Assembly (NCBI RefSeq): GCF_016802725.1
Contig: NC_052667.1
Span: forward strand, 24,574,346-24,638,345
Origin: Solenopsis invicta
Taxonomy: Eukaryota > Arthropoda > Insecta > Hymenoptera > Formicidae
DNA: 64,000 nucleotides
Direction: 5' to 3'
Position 1 is the first letter of the stretch; each line of letters opens with the position of its first letter. The notes beneath the pieces are model-generated. The model ran no database searches. It was given only the letters and a program-made list of their open reading frames with translations, and was not told where the DNA came from. Both the position numbers and the translations under genes were made by a program. Below, in pieces: positions 12,478-25,900 of the stretch.

Positions 12478-14939
12478 TTACAGCATCATGTTATCCTTGC
12501 TGGTTAAACTACTCAGAAGTATGCGTTCGTTGGTGAAAGGTGCATCTAAAAAAATCAATACGTGAATACTTACATTATATAATAATATGTTTTATAAGAA
12601 AAAGTTTACATGAAATAAAGAATAAAACGAGAGACGGAACAGAAATCTAATTTTCCAGCGGATAATAATTTATCTTACTATGAAAAATGCACGAACTACC
12701 TAAACAACATGAAACATTGCAGCAATATTGCAGTAACGTTGTTGCAATATTACTGCTACTGCTGCTAAAATTGATCAATTCAATTCTTTTGTGTAATCAC
12801 TAGAACAGGCTCACTTTATGTGCATTATGCTAAATTTGCCATTCAAGTTATTTGGTAATTTGAATAATAGTATATTACTGCAAAGCGAATGGAACTGTCA
12901 GTACTTACGTCATCTAGATCTAAAGAGTTACTGTCACTAAAGATAACGAATTTAGAAATTCATATGTATAATAAGAGATGTGTGAGTTCGAACTCGCAAC
13001 CTGTTACTTACGAGTTTATCGCTGTCACACATCTGGCATAAATATGCAAATCACAAAATAGAATAATTTTTCGTGTTTATTTCCAATATATTCAATATAC
13101 TCTTAACACCTATGCATTCTTAAAACTTACCTAATTAGTACTATTCGTTCTTATATCCTGCATCCGCTCTAGCAAAGTTCAACGCATAACGAATCGCGAT
13201 TGCAATTACGTAACTCATGCAAAGCGGAGGTTCACCACAGTCGCTGTAATAAAATTTTCACAATTAATGGACATCCAATTTTTTTAATTTTTTCAGATCT
13301 CTCATGACGGGACAGTTTTTTTAATTTTTTTTGTGGTGAAGAAAGTGGTGAGAAAAAATTGTAAATTCTTAAAAACTTTTTGCATTTTTTAAATTTTCTT
13401 TGATCTCGTTAAACACTTGGTTTCATTAAATTTTAATACTGTTACGTCTGGCAGATAAAATTTTTTATTTTCTTGCGCCATCCTTTTTAGACTTGTCTAG
13501 CAATACCAAATTAAATTCGGAACCACACTCCGATCAATTAAATAAAACCCAAATCCACGCGGACCTTATAATTCGCTATCGGTACACTTCTAATAAAATT
13601 CTCCTACCAGTACAAAGCGCGAAGTCGGGAAAAATCATAGTACAGCCTTATGCGAGCCCCGCTTCGCGCAGTTTCCACGATCGTCTAGAAAGGTCGCGCG
13701 TATAATCTCCGCGTCATCGCGCAAACTAAAGGCGTGAGCCGCGCGGTCGCGGAGCGGTGCGAATCCCTAAGGACTATGCGTTACGAAATACTATCGCTCC
13801 GAATTTTCCGCGAACATAAGGAATCGTCCCGCAACACCTCTTGCCTATATTCTTGCCTATATAAGGAGCGAAATCGGAGCTCCGTAGTTCAGATCCGTCA
13901 TGTTAGTTCAGCGAGATTCGCTGCCCGGCGACCGCCAAAACACAGACCTCCAAGTACGATCGCACCGACGGGTGGGTTTTATCCTAGGCGAAGACGTTGG
14001 TCTTCGGGATGGCCCCTGTCGAATGCCTTTTCCTTCTCTACCATCCCTTCCCTCTCCCTCCTATCAGAGACTCAGAGGGTTGAACCAAGCATTAGCTTGA
14101 GTATGGCCTCACTCGACGATATAAATAAAAAGCGATATAAATTTAGTAATGCATTGTAATGAATATTATAAACGCAAAAATAATATGTAAATGTTTTGAA
14201 CAATTTTAATAATTCTATTCAAATATAATTTAAAAAAATCACAATAAATATTTTATACACATTTTTGTAGTAGCTCATGTCTATATGTATAAAAGAAAAT
14301 TATCGAGTGCAGTATTTCCTCCATTTAATATATATGTAGCGTTCAGGTTTTGGTGAAATGTCGCAAATAGATTATTGATTCAGTAAACTTTGTAAAATTT
14401 TGCATCCTCTAATTTTATGTCCACCGCTGTGTTTTTTTCGTAAAGTTGCTTATTGCGACAACTACTTGTACATGGCACTCCGTATTTCGGGCAAGCTTTG
14501 AACTTGTAAAAATCCTGTTAAGCATATATTAATATACTACTAAAACAGGATGTAAACAATACAGTATGAAAAGAATATAAAAAACCATATTCAATTAAAT
14601 AATGTCAGTTAATTATTAATTATTAAAAATAATAAAATAAAGCAGTACAAGACAACTTTGTTTTTGAGCATAAAATAAAATTAAAGACAATATTTTAAAA
14701 TACATATTTAAATTAAAGTTTTACAAAAAAAAAATTTATTTTTTATTTCTATTAATAAGAATAAAAATTTTTGTCCAAACACCTCAATGTCGCGAATGCT
14801 TTTCACCATTGATGAAGGAGCATCGTTAGCAAATCCTTTAAACGCATCCAAAATCGGACGATACCCAGTACATCGACAAATATCTTTGCCAAAAGAATTT
14901 TCGATTTGCTGCATAGATAATTTTTTGTCACGTATAAGA
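12478..14939 (-). pseudogene. AOX remnant 1 (exons 17, 16, 6 and 5 only)
   Basis: Four exons matching the intact AOX remain in the same order and strand: exon 17 at 12478-12545 (open, ends TAA), exon 16 at 13131-13243, exon 6 at 14304-14514 and exon 5 at 14783-14939. Lesions are multiple. Exon 16 has a 2-bp insertion near its start and a TGG to TAG change. Exon 6 has TCG to TGA, and its donor GT reads AT. The acceptor AG of exon 5 reads TG. Exons 7-15 are absent, replaced by the LTR-like block at 13440-14160, and exons 1-4 are not found upstream. Exon 5 still shows the iron-sulphur ligands CRCTGYRP, so decay is fairly recent. Confidence 0.88.
13440..14160 (+). mobile_element. Solo-LTR-like block at the AOX deletion junction
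   Basis: A GC-rich island in AT-rich surroundings begins TGTTACGTCTGGC, a common LTR start. It has a strong TATA motif (TATATAAGG, 13858-13866) and an AATAAA signal about 260 bp further on (14124-14129), the arrangement expected of an LTR on the plus strand. The right end and a target duplication could not be defined. The left flank matches the intact AOX at about 50880 and the right flank matches the area near exon 6, so the block sits where exons 7-15 were lost. Open frames across it show no known domain. Confidence 0.45.
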
Positions 14940-15274
14940 CAATAAATTATAAATAATAAATACATTAACAAACGTTATGTTCAATTTCATGATACTTTCA
15001 ATAAGATATTATAATAATTACGATTTTATATATTTGATTGTGATAATGGACAATTTACAAATTGTTCATTACTAGAAAATAAATAAGTCTTGGGGTTTGT
15101 TATTAATATGTTATGTTCTTAGGGTAAACTTGCTTTCTCTTTAGTGCAATGTTTTTGCTACGGCAACAATTCAGATAATATCTTAATATAAAGCAAAAAA
15201 TTTAGTACATTTCCAATTTCAGTAAAATTTTTTTGATATTCGTATTAAATTATTTTGACGGCTACACAACTGCA

Positions 15275-15830
15275 CGCAATTGTAGTTTGCAGGATACGAG
15301 AGCGTGAATATTAACCTTAATTTGCGTATTTACTGAGCGCTGTACGATTTTTTATCATCGACTTATTTAACACTGAAGGTAGTCTCGCGCAGCAAGATAG
15401 ACTCCTTATTATGTGCATGTCGCGCCGGCAATTAAATGCCCCACTCGGGTTGTTGACCACGCACTGTCTGACTCGTCTCCCCACTCTCCTCGGTCGCTCA
15501 GTCATTCATCTACCCGATGCGCACGTGATCGACGTGGTCACGTGCGTCTTGAGTAATACGAATGACCGAGCGACCGAGGAGAGTGGGGCGACGAGCCAGA
15601 CGGGGCGCGCGGCATGCCGCCTATCTTACGGGACCGCGCGCGGTCAACAACCCGAGTAAGGCATTTAACAGAGTCGGCGCGACATGCATGTAATACGGAG
15701 TCTATCTCGCTACGCGACATTACTTTCAGTATTGAATAACTCGGTGATAAAGAATCGTACAGCGCTCAGTAAATACGCAAATTAAGGTAAAGATTCACGT
15801 TTTGGTATGCTGTAAACCGCATTTGTATGC
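15275..15830. repeat. Large foldback with GC-rich arms
   Basis: The left arm (about 15275-15515) and right arm (about 15555-15830) are inverted copies. They share CTTAATTTGCGTATTTACTG, GCGCTGTACGATT and an inner GC-rich part (GGTCGCTC, CCCCACTCTCCTCGG). The centre carries CACGTGATCGACGTGGTCACGTG. The outer sequence (TTTGCATAC-like, CGTGAATCTTTA) recurs in an AT-rich palindrome at 44440-44700, suggesting a MITE family whose core was replaced here. No gene was seen. Confidence 0.6.
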
Positions 15831-16139
15831 GATTTTTATTTCACGTCGTAAAATGTTGCAAAGTTTGTATAAAATTTTAACGTTTGACGGATTTTTTTAC
15901 GAAATTTGCAAAGCTTTACGGTGTAAAATAAAAGTCTTACAAAAATGTGGTTTACAGCATTCAAAAAGCGTGAATCTTTAACTTACGTACTAGTAGAGGA
16001 TTGTACAATTTTTATCCACCGACTTATTCAACATTGAAGCAAGAAAGATCATTTTTACTTCAGTGTTGAATAACTCTAGTTTAAAATTCGAAATAATATT
16101 CAATATACATACGATGTTTCAGACATTCCAAGAAATTTG

Positions 16140-18210
16140 GTTGTCACACGGCCTTAGAGTTCGTTGTTTTTGTGTATAGCGCGTTGTGCTTACGCAAGGT
16201 CACCGCGCTATCATTCGTGTTCCGAAACTTGAGGTTCCGAAACTTGAGCGAACAGGTAGCGGTGCGATCCGCTCCGTGATATCTCACAACATATCAATTG
16301 GATCATGTACTTGTATTTTTGAATGGTCCATCGCGTTTCAATTAATTATTAACTCTGCTTTATTAATCACGTCGTACTGTGTGGTGCCAAGTTAAACCCG
16401 CCGGCTCTGTTTTTGAATTATTAACGAAAAGCCGCAGATCCAAACGTCAAATAGCTTCATAGCTTATTCGCGCGCGTATGATAATGCTTGGATTTTCTCG
16501 TCGTAATATAATAAAATATTTTGTGATTGTGTGACGTGAACGTTGAGAGTGCTGTACCAACTACTGCACGATTGTCTATTCTTTACCGTGATGTGTAATT
16601 AATCGGTGTTTTTGCGAGTGAGTGTGATGCCCATGGACATAGAAAATATATTTCTAAATATATTTTTATGTCCATGGTCGTGTCTCGAAAAAACGAGAGA
16701 AGAGAAGGAAAAGATTCAGGACGGCATCGGGTGTCGGTAGACCAATCCTAGAGGTGAGTTGTCTGCTATTTATAATTATATCTGTTACTTTCGTAATCGT
16801 TTGTAATTATCTTACGCACGCAACTGTACGCCAGAGAATTAATTATAAACAAATGTTGCTATAATTTGAATCGTGTATTTGTATTTTACAAAAATTAATG
16901 TGGCGCGTAGTTATAACTCCGCTTCTGCGACTCGTGTCGGCGAGTGAAAGAAAATTATTTGTTCTATGTTGAAGTAATAAATTTGTGAAAGAATATTACA
17001 GACAAATGTAACTTTATTACATATTACAATAAAAACAGGCCCGCGCGTAGCACGTGCTACAAAGCTTTTAATATTACATAATTTCGAACAAATTACAAAT
17101 TTAATATTACACTATTAACTCGTGAATACACATAGTCAATATATTCGACTTTTGCGATGACAGCCGTTCTGAAAGTTAGCGCAGCGAGAAAACTAATCGG
17201 CATCGCAGAAAAGCGACAATAACATTGACATATTTGACATACTTATTCTTTACATGCTTTTTTTAAAAAAAAAGGATGCTTTTTTTTAAAAAGGTTTCTA
17301 AATGTCTATCCAAATTTAAATAAAAAATTATTTTATAAAGGAATTTTAAAAATTTGTACTTTAATAATATTTATTAAAACTATGAATAATATTCAACAAA
17401 CTACATAATTATTCTTTGAAATATTAATTATTTTGATCGTTGCCATAATTTATGTTATAATTGTATTTTATAGATTTACAGGATCTGCGAAAAGGGTAAG
17501 CCAGGAAGTAGCATCGGGCCCCAGCGGAGCAACCTTGGAGTAAATATAATTTTTTATTTATGTGAATTTATTAAACTTTTTCTCTTTCTTTCGATGTTAT
17601 CAAATAATTTAAAAAAAGCTTAAGAAAAAAGATTAATACAAAATTGTACACACACCCAGAGAACAGTTACATTTAAATTGATGAAATCATTTCTTTAACT
17701 TAATTTTTTTAAGTTGAAGTGAAAATACCTTTGAGGAATATAAAAATTTATTTGACTTTAGGAAATGACGTTATTAGTCATTTTAAAAGTAAATAAATTA
17801 TTTGATTAAATTATTTATTTAATTTAAACAAATAATTATTTAATTCAAAGAACGTATGATAGAAATGTAAAAAAATAATTTAATTGTTCTGGCTTTAAAA
17901 ATATATTTCTTTTATTTTAATAAAGTTTGCGTTGCACAACCAAATTGTTTCTCTAATTCTAATACAAGGAGCAATCAAAAAATTTTTTTAAGTCAAAGAA
18001 ACTTTTCTTTATTTGTATAGCAGTGTACAAATTTCTTTGAATCAAACAAATATAATACTTTTTAACAAACGTTTCTCTGGGTATATAAAAAATAATTTTT
18101 AAACGTATTAATTTTCAACGGAGTTTTAATTTTTATATCTTATATTTGTGTTACAGTAATCACCGTAGCTTCGTGGCTGATTATAATTCCGCTCGTCGCG
18201 TATTGGGTCG
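16140..18210 (+). other. Unassigned GC-rich island; possible spliced transcript on plus strand
   Basis: The segment 16150-16752 is richer in GC than its surroundings and ends CCTAGAG|GTGAGTTG, a good donor. Two further GC-rich islands have acceptor and donor signals. The first is about 17479-17538 (after TTTACAG, before GTAAAT). The second is about 18159-18209 (after GTTACAG, before GTGAGTCAG); in one frame it would encode a hydrophobic stretch (VASWLIIIPLVAYWVG). No single frame joins all three convincingly. It may be a noncoding RNA, the 5' untranslated exons of a gene, or the leader of a retroelement. I do not recognise it. Confidence 0.25.
16631..16677. repeat. Perfect-ended hairpin
   Basis: CCATGGACATA is followed by an AT-rich stem and then TATGTCCATGG, so 47 bp fold into one hairpin with a very short loop. 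It lies within the island at 16140-18210, just before its first possible splice donor. No function is assigned. Confidence 0.6.
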
Positions 18211-18690
18211 GTGAGTCAGCAATCAATTTTCTTACTTTATTTCAAGGCTTTGCATATGTCTTGCGCAGGATCAAAGCATAATATTGTCATATCTATATTT
18301 TTGTGAGTGAGCGAGTAAGTGACTAAGTGACTAAGTGAGTTAATTTAAAGAAAAAGAAGAAATCTGGAAGCCTATCATGGGGTGGGTAACATTTGCAACA
18401 TGCATAGGATGTAACATAAAACGTATCCAGACTAGCCAACGGATATCGTATGTTACAGATATTGGTCGGGATGAGAATTGACGAGAGATTTAAATTATAG
18501 GATTAAAGGAAAATTACACTATTAGCCCCTTACTACACAAAATACGCCATCTCCGCGATGATAATCGCTCATGAAATTAGCGCAGCGAGAGAACCAATCG
18601 GTATCGTAAAAAAGCGACTACAATAACTTCGATATATTCTTTACATGCTTTTTTTTAGAAAGGATTAGCACACAGCGCGCGCGTTAGCCG
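17140..18690. repeat. Diverged direct repeat pair (17140-17285 and 18540-18690)
   Basis: Both segments contain TTAGCGCAGCGAGA, AACCAATCGG or AACTAATCGG, AAAAGCGAC and TTCTTTACATGCTTTTTTT in the same order. They bracket the second and third GC-rich islands. Between them the DNA is AT-rich without a recognised gene. The pair may be two insertions of one repeat. Confidence 0.4.
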
Positions 18691-18699
18691 AAGTAAAGG

Positions 18700-19255
18700 C
18701 CGGGATTCATAGTCGATTCTTATATTTAAAACCGTCTTAAGTATTATCTTAAGTATCATATAATATGTATATATTTATATACATATAAATACATACAGCA
18801 TATAATATGTATATATTTAGCATCATTTTAAACCTACTAATATTATATCGAGTGATCTATCTCATTATTCTGTGCATAAGAGTATTGAGGTAAGTTGATA
18901 TATGCACATTGACACAAAAAAATGAATATTTTATGTCACTTATGAGACACCTTATACTTTATGTTGAAGTATGCTTGAATAAAATATAAAATATCTTGTA
19001 AAATTATTAATTTTGCGATAACTGTGTATCTTAATACTTTTATATAAAATGCACAGAACGAGATAAATTATTTGATATAATACTTTTAGGTTTGATCATA
19101 TAAAGTATTACTTTTGCTTTTACTTTTTATTACATAAATTTTAGGACTTTATGTATAAAATTTATATATAAAACAATTGTATACGTAGGCATTTAAAGGC
19201 ATTTAAACAATAAGGACATACGATTAGTTAAATATTTAATTGACATACAATTGTA
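18700..19255. other. AT-rich spacer
   Basis: It contains a partial MITE end (from 18699), a short TATA-rich duplication near 18755-18815 and otherwise unique AT-rich sequence. No exon or RNA gene was found. Confidence 0.4.
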
Positions 19256-19860
19256 AAACACCAGAAAATATATTGAATCTAAAAACATATTATCTTTCAG
19301 ATAAAAATCTTTAGCTTAAAATTAGTCAAAAGTTAGAGATCTTAAACATTTTCTTCAATTTTTTCATTAAATTTCTTATAATATTATGGTTTCCTTTTTT
19401 CTATTACTTAAGAAATAATAGATAATTGTATAATAATCAAAAAAATTTTTTTACAAAATAACACTAACCTTTTAAATTTATATGCATAACATTCTATAAT
19501 TACGTACATTCTGTAATTATATGCATAACATTTTGAAATCTAATAATTTAGATTAATGAGGCAGTGGCTGTCGATCGATTAGATTTTCTCATTGTTACTA
19601 GCAGGTAGAGAGCAAGCAAAAATTTTGAACACATTGCACACATTTACTGAGAAAGAACGTAAAAATTTCATCTTGTTTAAGAATTCTATGAATATTTTGT
19701 TGCATAAAATTATATATAAACAAAAAATAAAAATAGCAAAAATTTTGTAATTTTTGTACCCACGAAAAAATAAGAAAACAATTCGTAAATGTTAACAAAC
19801 ACGGCTTTACGAGGGCGTAAATACTGGAAGTAATTATGGGACAGTGTAAAACTATTGTAT
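19256..19860 (+). repeat. Inverted copy of CYP4 copy 2 intron/exon 6 region
   Basis: About 600 bp, read on the plus strand, match 23650-24296 (exon 6 and both flanks of CYP4 copy 2) in inverted orientation. It includes a 94-bp copy of exon 6 at 19561-19654 that carries TGG to TAG and has lost its donor (GTACG reads GAACG). The arm ends only about 60 bp beyond the CYP4 stop codon, so the 3' untranslated region probably enters it. Together the arms flank exons 7-12. Confidence 0.8.
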
Positions 19861-19917
19861 GTCGAATCAAATATTTAACTGATCATATGTCATTATTGTT
19901 TAAATACCTTTAAATGC

Positions 19918-22900
19918 TTACGTGCATTTCGTGGCAATAGGGATAAATTTTAGATGATGCGGATTAAGAGGGCGAAGCACCAAGTCAACACCTATTCGTA
20001 TATCCTTGAAGTAATCAACGGGCTCCAAGTAGAAATTGTGAACCAGGGGGGCTATTATCGCTTTTAATTCCAGCAAAGCAAATCGTTGACCTAGAATTAG
20101 ATATGTATTGCAATCTGTTCATATAAAAAGGTACGAATAAACATCTTACCAATGCAATTACGTGGACCTGCACTGAATGGTATATACGAATAAGGATGAC
20201 GGTTTCGAATATTCTCAGGTAAAAATCTATCTGGATCAAATATTTCTGGATTTAGCCAAAAATTGGGATCTTTGTGAACTCCGTAAATATCAAGATGCAT
20301 CACTGTACCGGCAGGTATTACATATGATTCTGAAAAACGTTTTATAAGAATGTAACATAACACTTACATGGAAAGAAGAATTTTGCTAAAATTTAAATGT
20401 GAAAATAATTATATTGAAACATTTAAAAAATTGTATTTAAATAAAGGATATTTAACTTGATCGCTAGAATGTTAAAACTGCAGCAATATCATCATGCTTG
20501 GATATTCCGCATAATTATTTTGATGTCCCAACATACAATTATTGTCTCACTTGTATCTAGTTAAAATTTAAATGCAGTATAATTGTTCTTTCCGTTTAAA
20601 AGTTTTATAAAAATTTGAAAAACAAATATGTGATGCAGAATAGCTACACAAGGCATCATTAATGCCTAGCGATCTTAAATTAATTGCGTCCTGGATTTTC
20701 TATAGTACACGTAACATACCTTAAATGAAAACGAGGACGTTGCTAACTTTTGATGGTTAGATATTAATGTTTAATATTTTACATACACATACGCTTTGTG
20801 TGTGTACATATAATTAGCATAATAGGAAATTTAATGTGATAATTTCAATCCTATGGAAAATATCACATTTCTTAAAAATTGTATTATAACGTTGTATTAT
20901 AATGTTTAATTAACTTAAACAATTAACTTTGGAATTATTACTTTGACATCTTACCTTATTATTTATTTGTTTCATTTAGATAAACAAATGTAATTTAAAA
21001 ATAAGAGAAAATATGTTATAAGTTTTATTAGGTAAATGCATACGAATATGTATAATGTTTAATGGCATGTTTCACAATGTGTCATATTATATATATATAT
21101 ATATATATATCAATAGATTTATAATCAGTTACGTACTTAATTGTGTTTCTTCCGAAGTAACCCGTGATATGAAATGGACACTTGGATATAAACGCAACCC
21201 TTCTTTTATACATCTCTCTAAATATTGCATATCTTGCAACGATTTCATAGTAAGTTTCCCTTCACTCTCTTGCATAATAGCATTGACTTCTTTTCTGACA
21301 CAATCCTGTATTATTAACATTAATATAAAAACACGTTTTATTCTTTTAAAATACATGTTTTATGTCTGCAGAAAAATAATTATAGAATTTATTTTGAAGA
21401 TGTTCCGCGTGCGAACGCGAATAATGTTTTCCCAGTATATAAACAATGAAAATACAATATGTGTTGTCTAAAGAGTGTTCTAAAATCCGTAAATCGAAAT
21501 ATTATAGCAAGAAGGTCTTTCAAAAATGAAGCAAATAAAGATAGTTGCTTGTAAATTTTTATTTCACGAAGTTGTTGATGTGCAAAGCAGATTAATCACA
21601 AACTGCTTTACACATTTATGAGACACTAATGCTACCGCGCAAATAATATTCACCGTATGACAAGCGACCGTAAAATAATCTTTGATTGACCAGCTTTAAA
21701 CTTTCATATTTTAAAAATTATTTTTTGAAATAAAAATCTACAAATAATTTTTTTGTGCTTAGCTTTTCAAGAACTTTCTTAGTATAATATTCTAATTTAC
21801 AAATTTCGACATCCTCTGTATATACATATATGTATATAACGTACAATATATATAATAAAAGAATAATGACAGACAAACGTGAATACACGACTAATTTATT
21901 TTAATCATCAGTCTTTATGCTGATATTTTTTGTGTGATTTTATTTACATCTTCAAGTTCGTCAAACTACGCGCTGATAAATTCTTCGATCTTAAAATACA
22001 GTTTTGCAAGTTGAACAAATGTAGTAATATCACAATATTAAATCGAGATTTAATTTACAAATAACTTTATTCTTGTTTAATTTAAAATTACGTTTTAAGA
22101 ACAAAAAGTTCATCGACATACAATTTGATAGTGTTAAATGTATATAAAATCATAAGAAATATCAGCAGTAAGATCTATGTTCGTTAAGGCCTTCTAAAAT
22201 TAATTATATGTACAATGTATAATAAAGCATATAATTTATACATGTAATATTATACACATATTGTATACATATATGTAACCAATTTATATAAATATTTTTA
22301 TAATAATGAAAAAGAGAAGAAAAGTGTTAGAAAAACATTTCTATGTTTTCAATAAATAATATGTTGCGTTGGAGTCACGCATGCAATAAATTTTATATTT
22401 CTTTTTTTAAAACAATTTATTGAGTTGAAGGAATTATTTAATCTTATTATCTAAACATAATGCTCATTTAACAAAGAATACCTGGATATCTTTATGCTCA
22501 GCCAATAATGATAAAATAAAGAATATACCCGTCGCTGTAGTATCATGACCCTGTAATCATATATTGCTTTTTTGATATGCATTCAAATCTTACAGTAAAA
22601 GAAAGAAGAAAGCGTATATAACGTGCAACAAATACCTCAAACATAAAAGTATCGACTTCCTCTCTGATATCTGAATCACTTAAAGTACCATCTTGAGATG
22701 CTTGTATTAAAATGTCCAACAATGCTAGTCGTTTTTTTCTAACTAAATCAAATTATATAACTTTTATAATTGTTGTTTTACTACTTTTACGCAACATTAA
22801 ATTAAATTTAAAATTATAATACAAGTATCGAATTATTGACGACGTTTCTTATTGACGACGTTTCCCTATTAGATTTTAGAATTTAATAGGGATTTTGTAT

Positions 22901-25900
22901 TACGTACTTCCAATGGTTTCTGCATCATCTTCGTAAACATTTGTGTTAAGGTTTTTCAAGTATTGTCCATTGGTCTGCATATGATAATCTTTTCTTTCTG
23001 CAATAATCTACACACATCCAACATAGTTTTACTTTTCATTGTTTGTATAAATGCTAACGGCACGAGGGCACGAGAGGGTAACCACTAGCTGATGTTGCCT
23101 CACATATTACGTGATTTCATCTGATTGCAAATGATTTCATATAATTACACAACAGTTATTAGTGATTTATTAGAAATTATTAGATTTCTTGTGATTAGAA
23201 ACAATTTTATTTGATTAAAAACACCATTATCATTTGTTTATCAATAATTTTATTCTAACAAATTTAAATTGTGGGGTATCCACTCACAAAATTATATGCC
23301 TAACTGCTGACTTGAAGATTTTATTGGAATAAATTATGATTGATAAAAGATTTTTCTAAAAAAATAGTTTATGAAGATTGTTATGAAAATCAAAAACTTG
23401 TACTAATTTCATCTAATTTTATAATTATCGTGCATCATTTTATTGTTTTTATGATAATTACACGTGATTTTCAATAATCACACAAAAATCCAAAATTACT
23501 TCTGCTGATATGTTTATAATTTTTGCTGATTTCTAGTAATTTTATATGATTTCATTATGATTTTCGGTGATTTCATCTGACTTCATGATTGCATTTGATT
23601 GCAAAATAATTACATGAGAATTTCATAATGATTTTATAATGATTTTGGAGGCACTGTCCCACAATTACTTTCAGTGGTTACACCCTTGTAAAGACGTGTT
23701 TGTTAACATTTACGAATGGTTTTATTATTTTTTTGTATAAAAATTACAAGATTTTTGCTCTCTTTATTTTTTGTTTATATATAATTTTATGCAATTTAGA
23801 ATATTTATAGAATTCTTAAACAAGATGAAATTTTTACGTACTTTCTCAGTAAATGTGTGCAATGTGTTCAAAACTTTTGCTTGCTCTCTACCTGCTGGTA
23901 ACAATGAGAAAATCCAATCGATCGACAGCCACTGCCTCATTAACCTAAATTATTAAATTATAAAATGTTATGCATATAATTACAGAATGTACATAATTAT
24001 AGAATGTTATTTATATAAATTTAAAATGTTAGTGTTACTTTGTAAAAGAATTTGATTATTATACAATTACCTATTATTTCTTAAGTAATAGAAAAAAGGA
24101 AACCATAATGTTATAAGAAATTTAATGAAAAAATTGAAGAAAATTTATAAGACCTCTAACTTTTGACTAATTTTAAGCTAAAGATTTTTATCTGAAAGAT
24201 AATAATGAAAGGTGTCTTTAGATTCAATAATGAAAATAATGAAAGTAATGATAAATAATGAAAGGTGCCTTTAGATTCAATAAATTTTCTGGTACTTTAT
24301 TTGTTAACTCGTAATAACTTGTTGAAGTTAGTAATTTGTGTTTGAGCAAAATACAATATTGTTATAATTTATAATAGCAAATATTACTTTAAAAATTATA
24401 ATTTTATAAAGAAATTATTTCGATTTGTCTAAATATCGTTTTATAATAATGTTTTTAATAATAAAATAATTATTTTGTTTAAATTTTGTTATACTATTTT
24501 AGCGTTGAACATATTAAAATTTGCAAGTTGTTAAGGCCTTCATATTAAAATGAGCAACGAACCAGAGTGCTAATTGTCGACTGGATGTTATACATTAAAT
24601 ACTAACTATTTATTTTCGTTAACATAATATTTTATTTAGTAATTTAATAGTTAATTTATTTAGTGAAGTAATATATCAACAATATATCAGAGTAATAGTT
24701 TTGACTTTGGACTTATAATCAATTAGATTTACATGTAAAATTTCGGAACGTCGTAATATTGTAAGTAGTAAGATTCTTGTATGTATATATTAAGATGACA
24801 TATAGATTATATTACATATATTATAAATTACCTATAAAGAGCCAATTCGCCCATTCGGTGAACCGCTTTTCGATACCGTTGCTTAAATAAACTTTTTCCT
24901 TGCAGAGAAGTGCCCATGGCAGTTTCTAAAAAAAAAAAATTATGACAATGTAATCATATATTTTAAAAAATGAGTAACCTTAGATTATTGTGACGTTATT
25001 ATAATAAATTTATATCTTTTATTACTCTTCATTTTGTTCAAAATAGAAGAAGGATATTGAACGGAGACCATTTTTGGTTTAGAACCGACATCTAAGTTGT
25101 TTCTTAGAAACGGTTTATCGAATCTCTTAAGAGCAGAAGAAAATAATAATTTGACTACCAGGTTTAGAAAAAGATATAAAGAATTGGAATTTATTATTGC
25201 TGAAGTAGCCATATGAGGATTTTTTAAGCTATATACTATTAAAATAAAATTAATTGAATTAAAATAAAATTTATGTGAATTGTCAAAAAGGTGAATATAT
25301 CACATCATGAAAACAATGATATTAAGCAGAACAAGAACAATTATAATGTTCAGCTTGATGTCATTGTTCTTGTGATGTAATAACTAAATTTTATTAATGT
25401 TTTTATAAAATAAAAATATGTCTAAAATAACTATTCACACTCATTAGAGGGACATTGTTACGAGCAATTATATTAGTAATACGCCCGCAAAATTGATATT
25501 TTTTCTTCCAACTAATTATATCTAGAAAACAAAAGATTTTAACAAAATGAAACAAACTGAAATTTAAAGCTAAGAGTTCATATCTTCACGTGGCTTAAAC
25601 GGATTTTAGAAAAGCATTTTGCTGTGGGTGATACAACACCATGAAAATCATCAAAATTGTAGTTTTCTACTTCTTTGACATCATTTCTCCTAAAATAATA
25701 ACGATAGCCAAATTTTGACACTGGATTCATGTTTAGCATGTAAAAATCTATAAAAATTACGTAGTCTTATTACATCCGCAATAAAATTGTCTATTTTCAC
25801 ATGCTAATATTAATTAAAAAATCCGGGAATTTTTGGACACCTTGTATATTATGTGAACCAAAATCTCATACTCTGTACATTTACTACTTACCTATTTTAA

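Noticed and set aside
12955..13030. tRNA-like stretch (GAGTTCGAACTCGC, also near 50420)
   Set aside because: It has a T-loop-like GTTCGAACTC, but no acceptor stem or anticodon arm could be folded, and the second copy is changed (GTTCAAACTC).
13734..14159. Open frame of about 140 codons
   Set aside because: It spans the TATA and poly(A) region of the LTR-like block, is low in complexity and has no recognisable domain.
21055..21471. Plus-strand open frame of 138 codons
   Set aside because: It is antisense to exon 10 of CYP4 copy 2, starts in an AT microsatellite, and its copy 3 counterpart is broken.
23090..23660. CRISPR-like or satellite array
   Set aside because: Units are irregular in length and sequence with no fixed spacers; the genome is eukaryotic. 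Treated as a decayed simple repeat.
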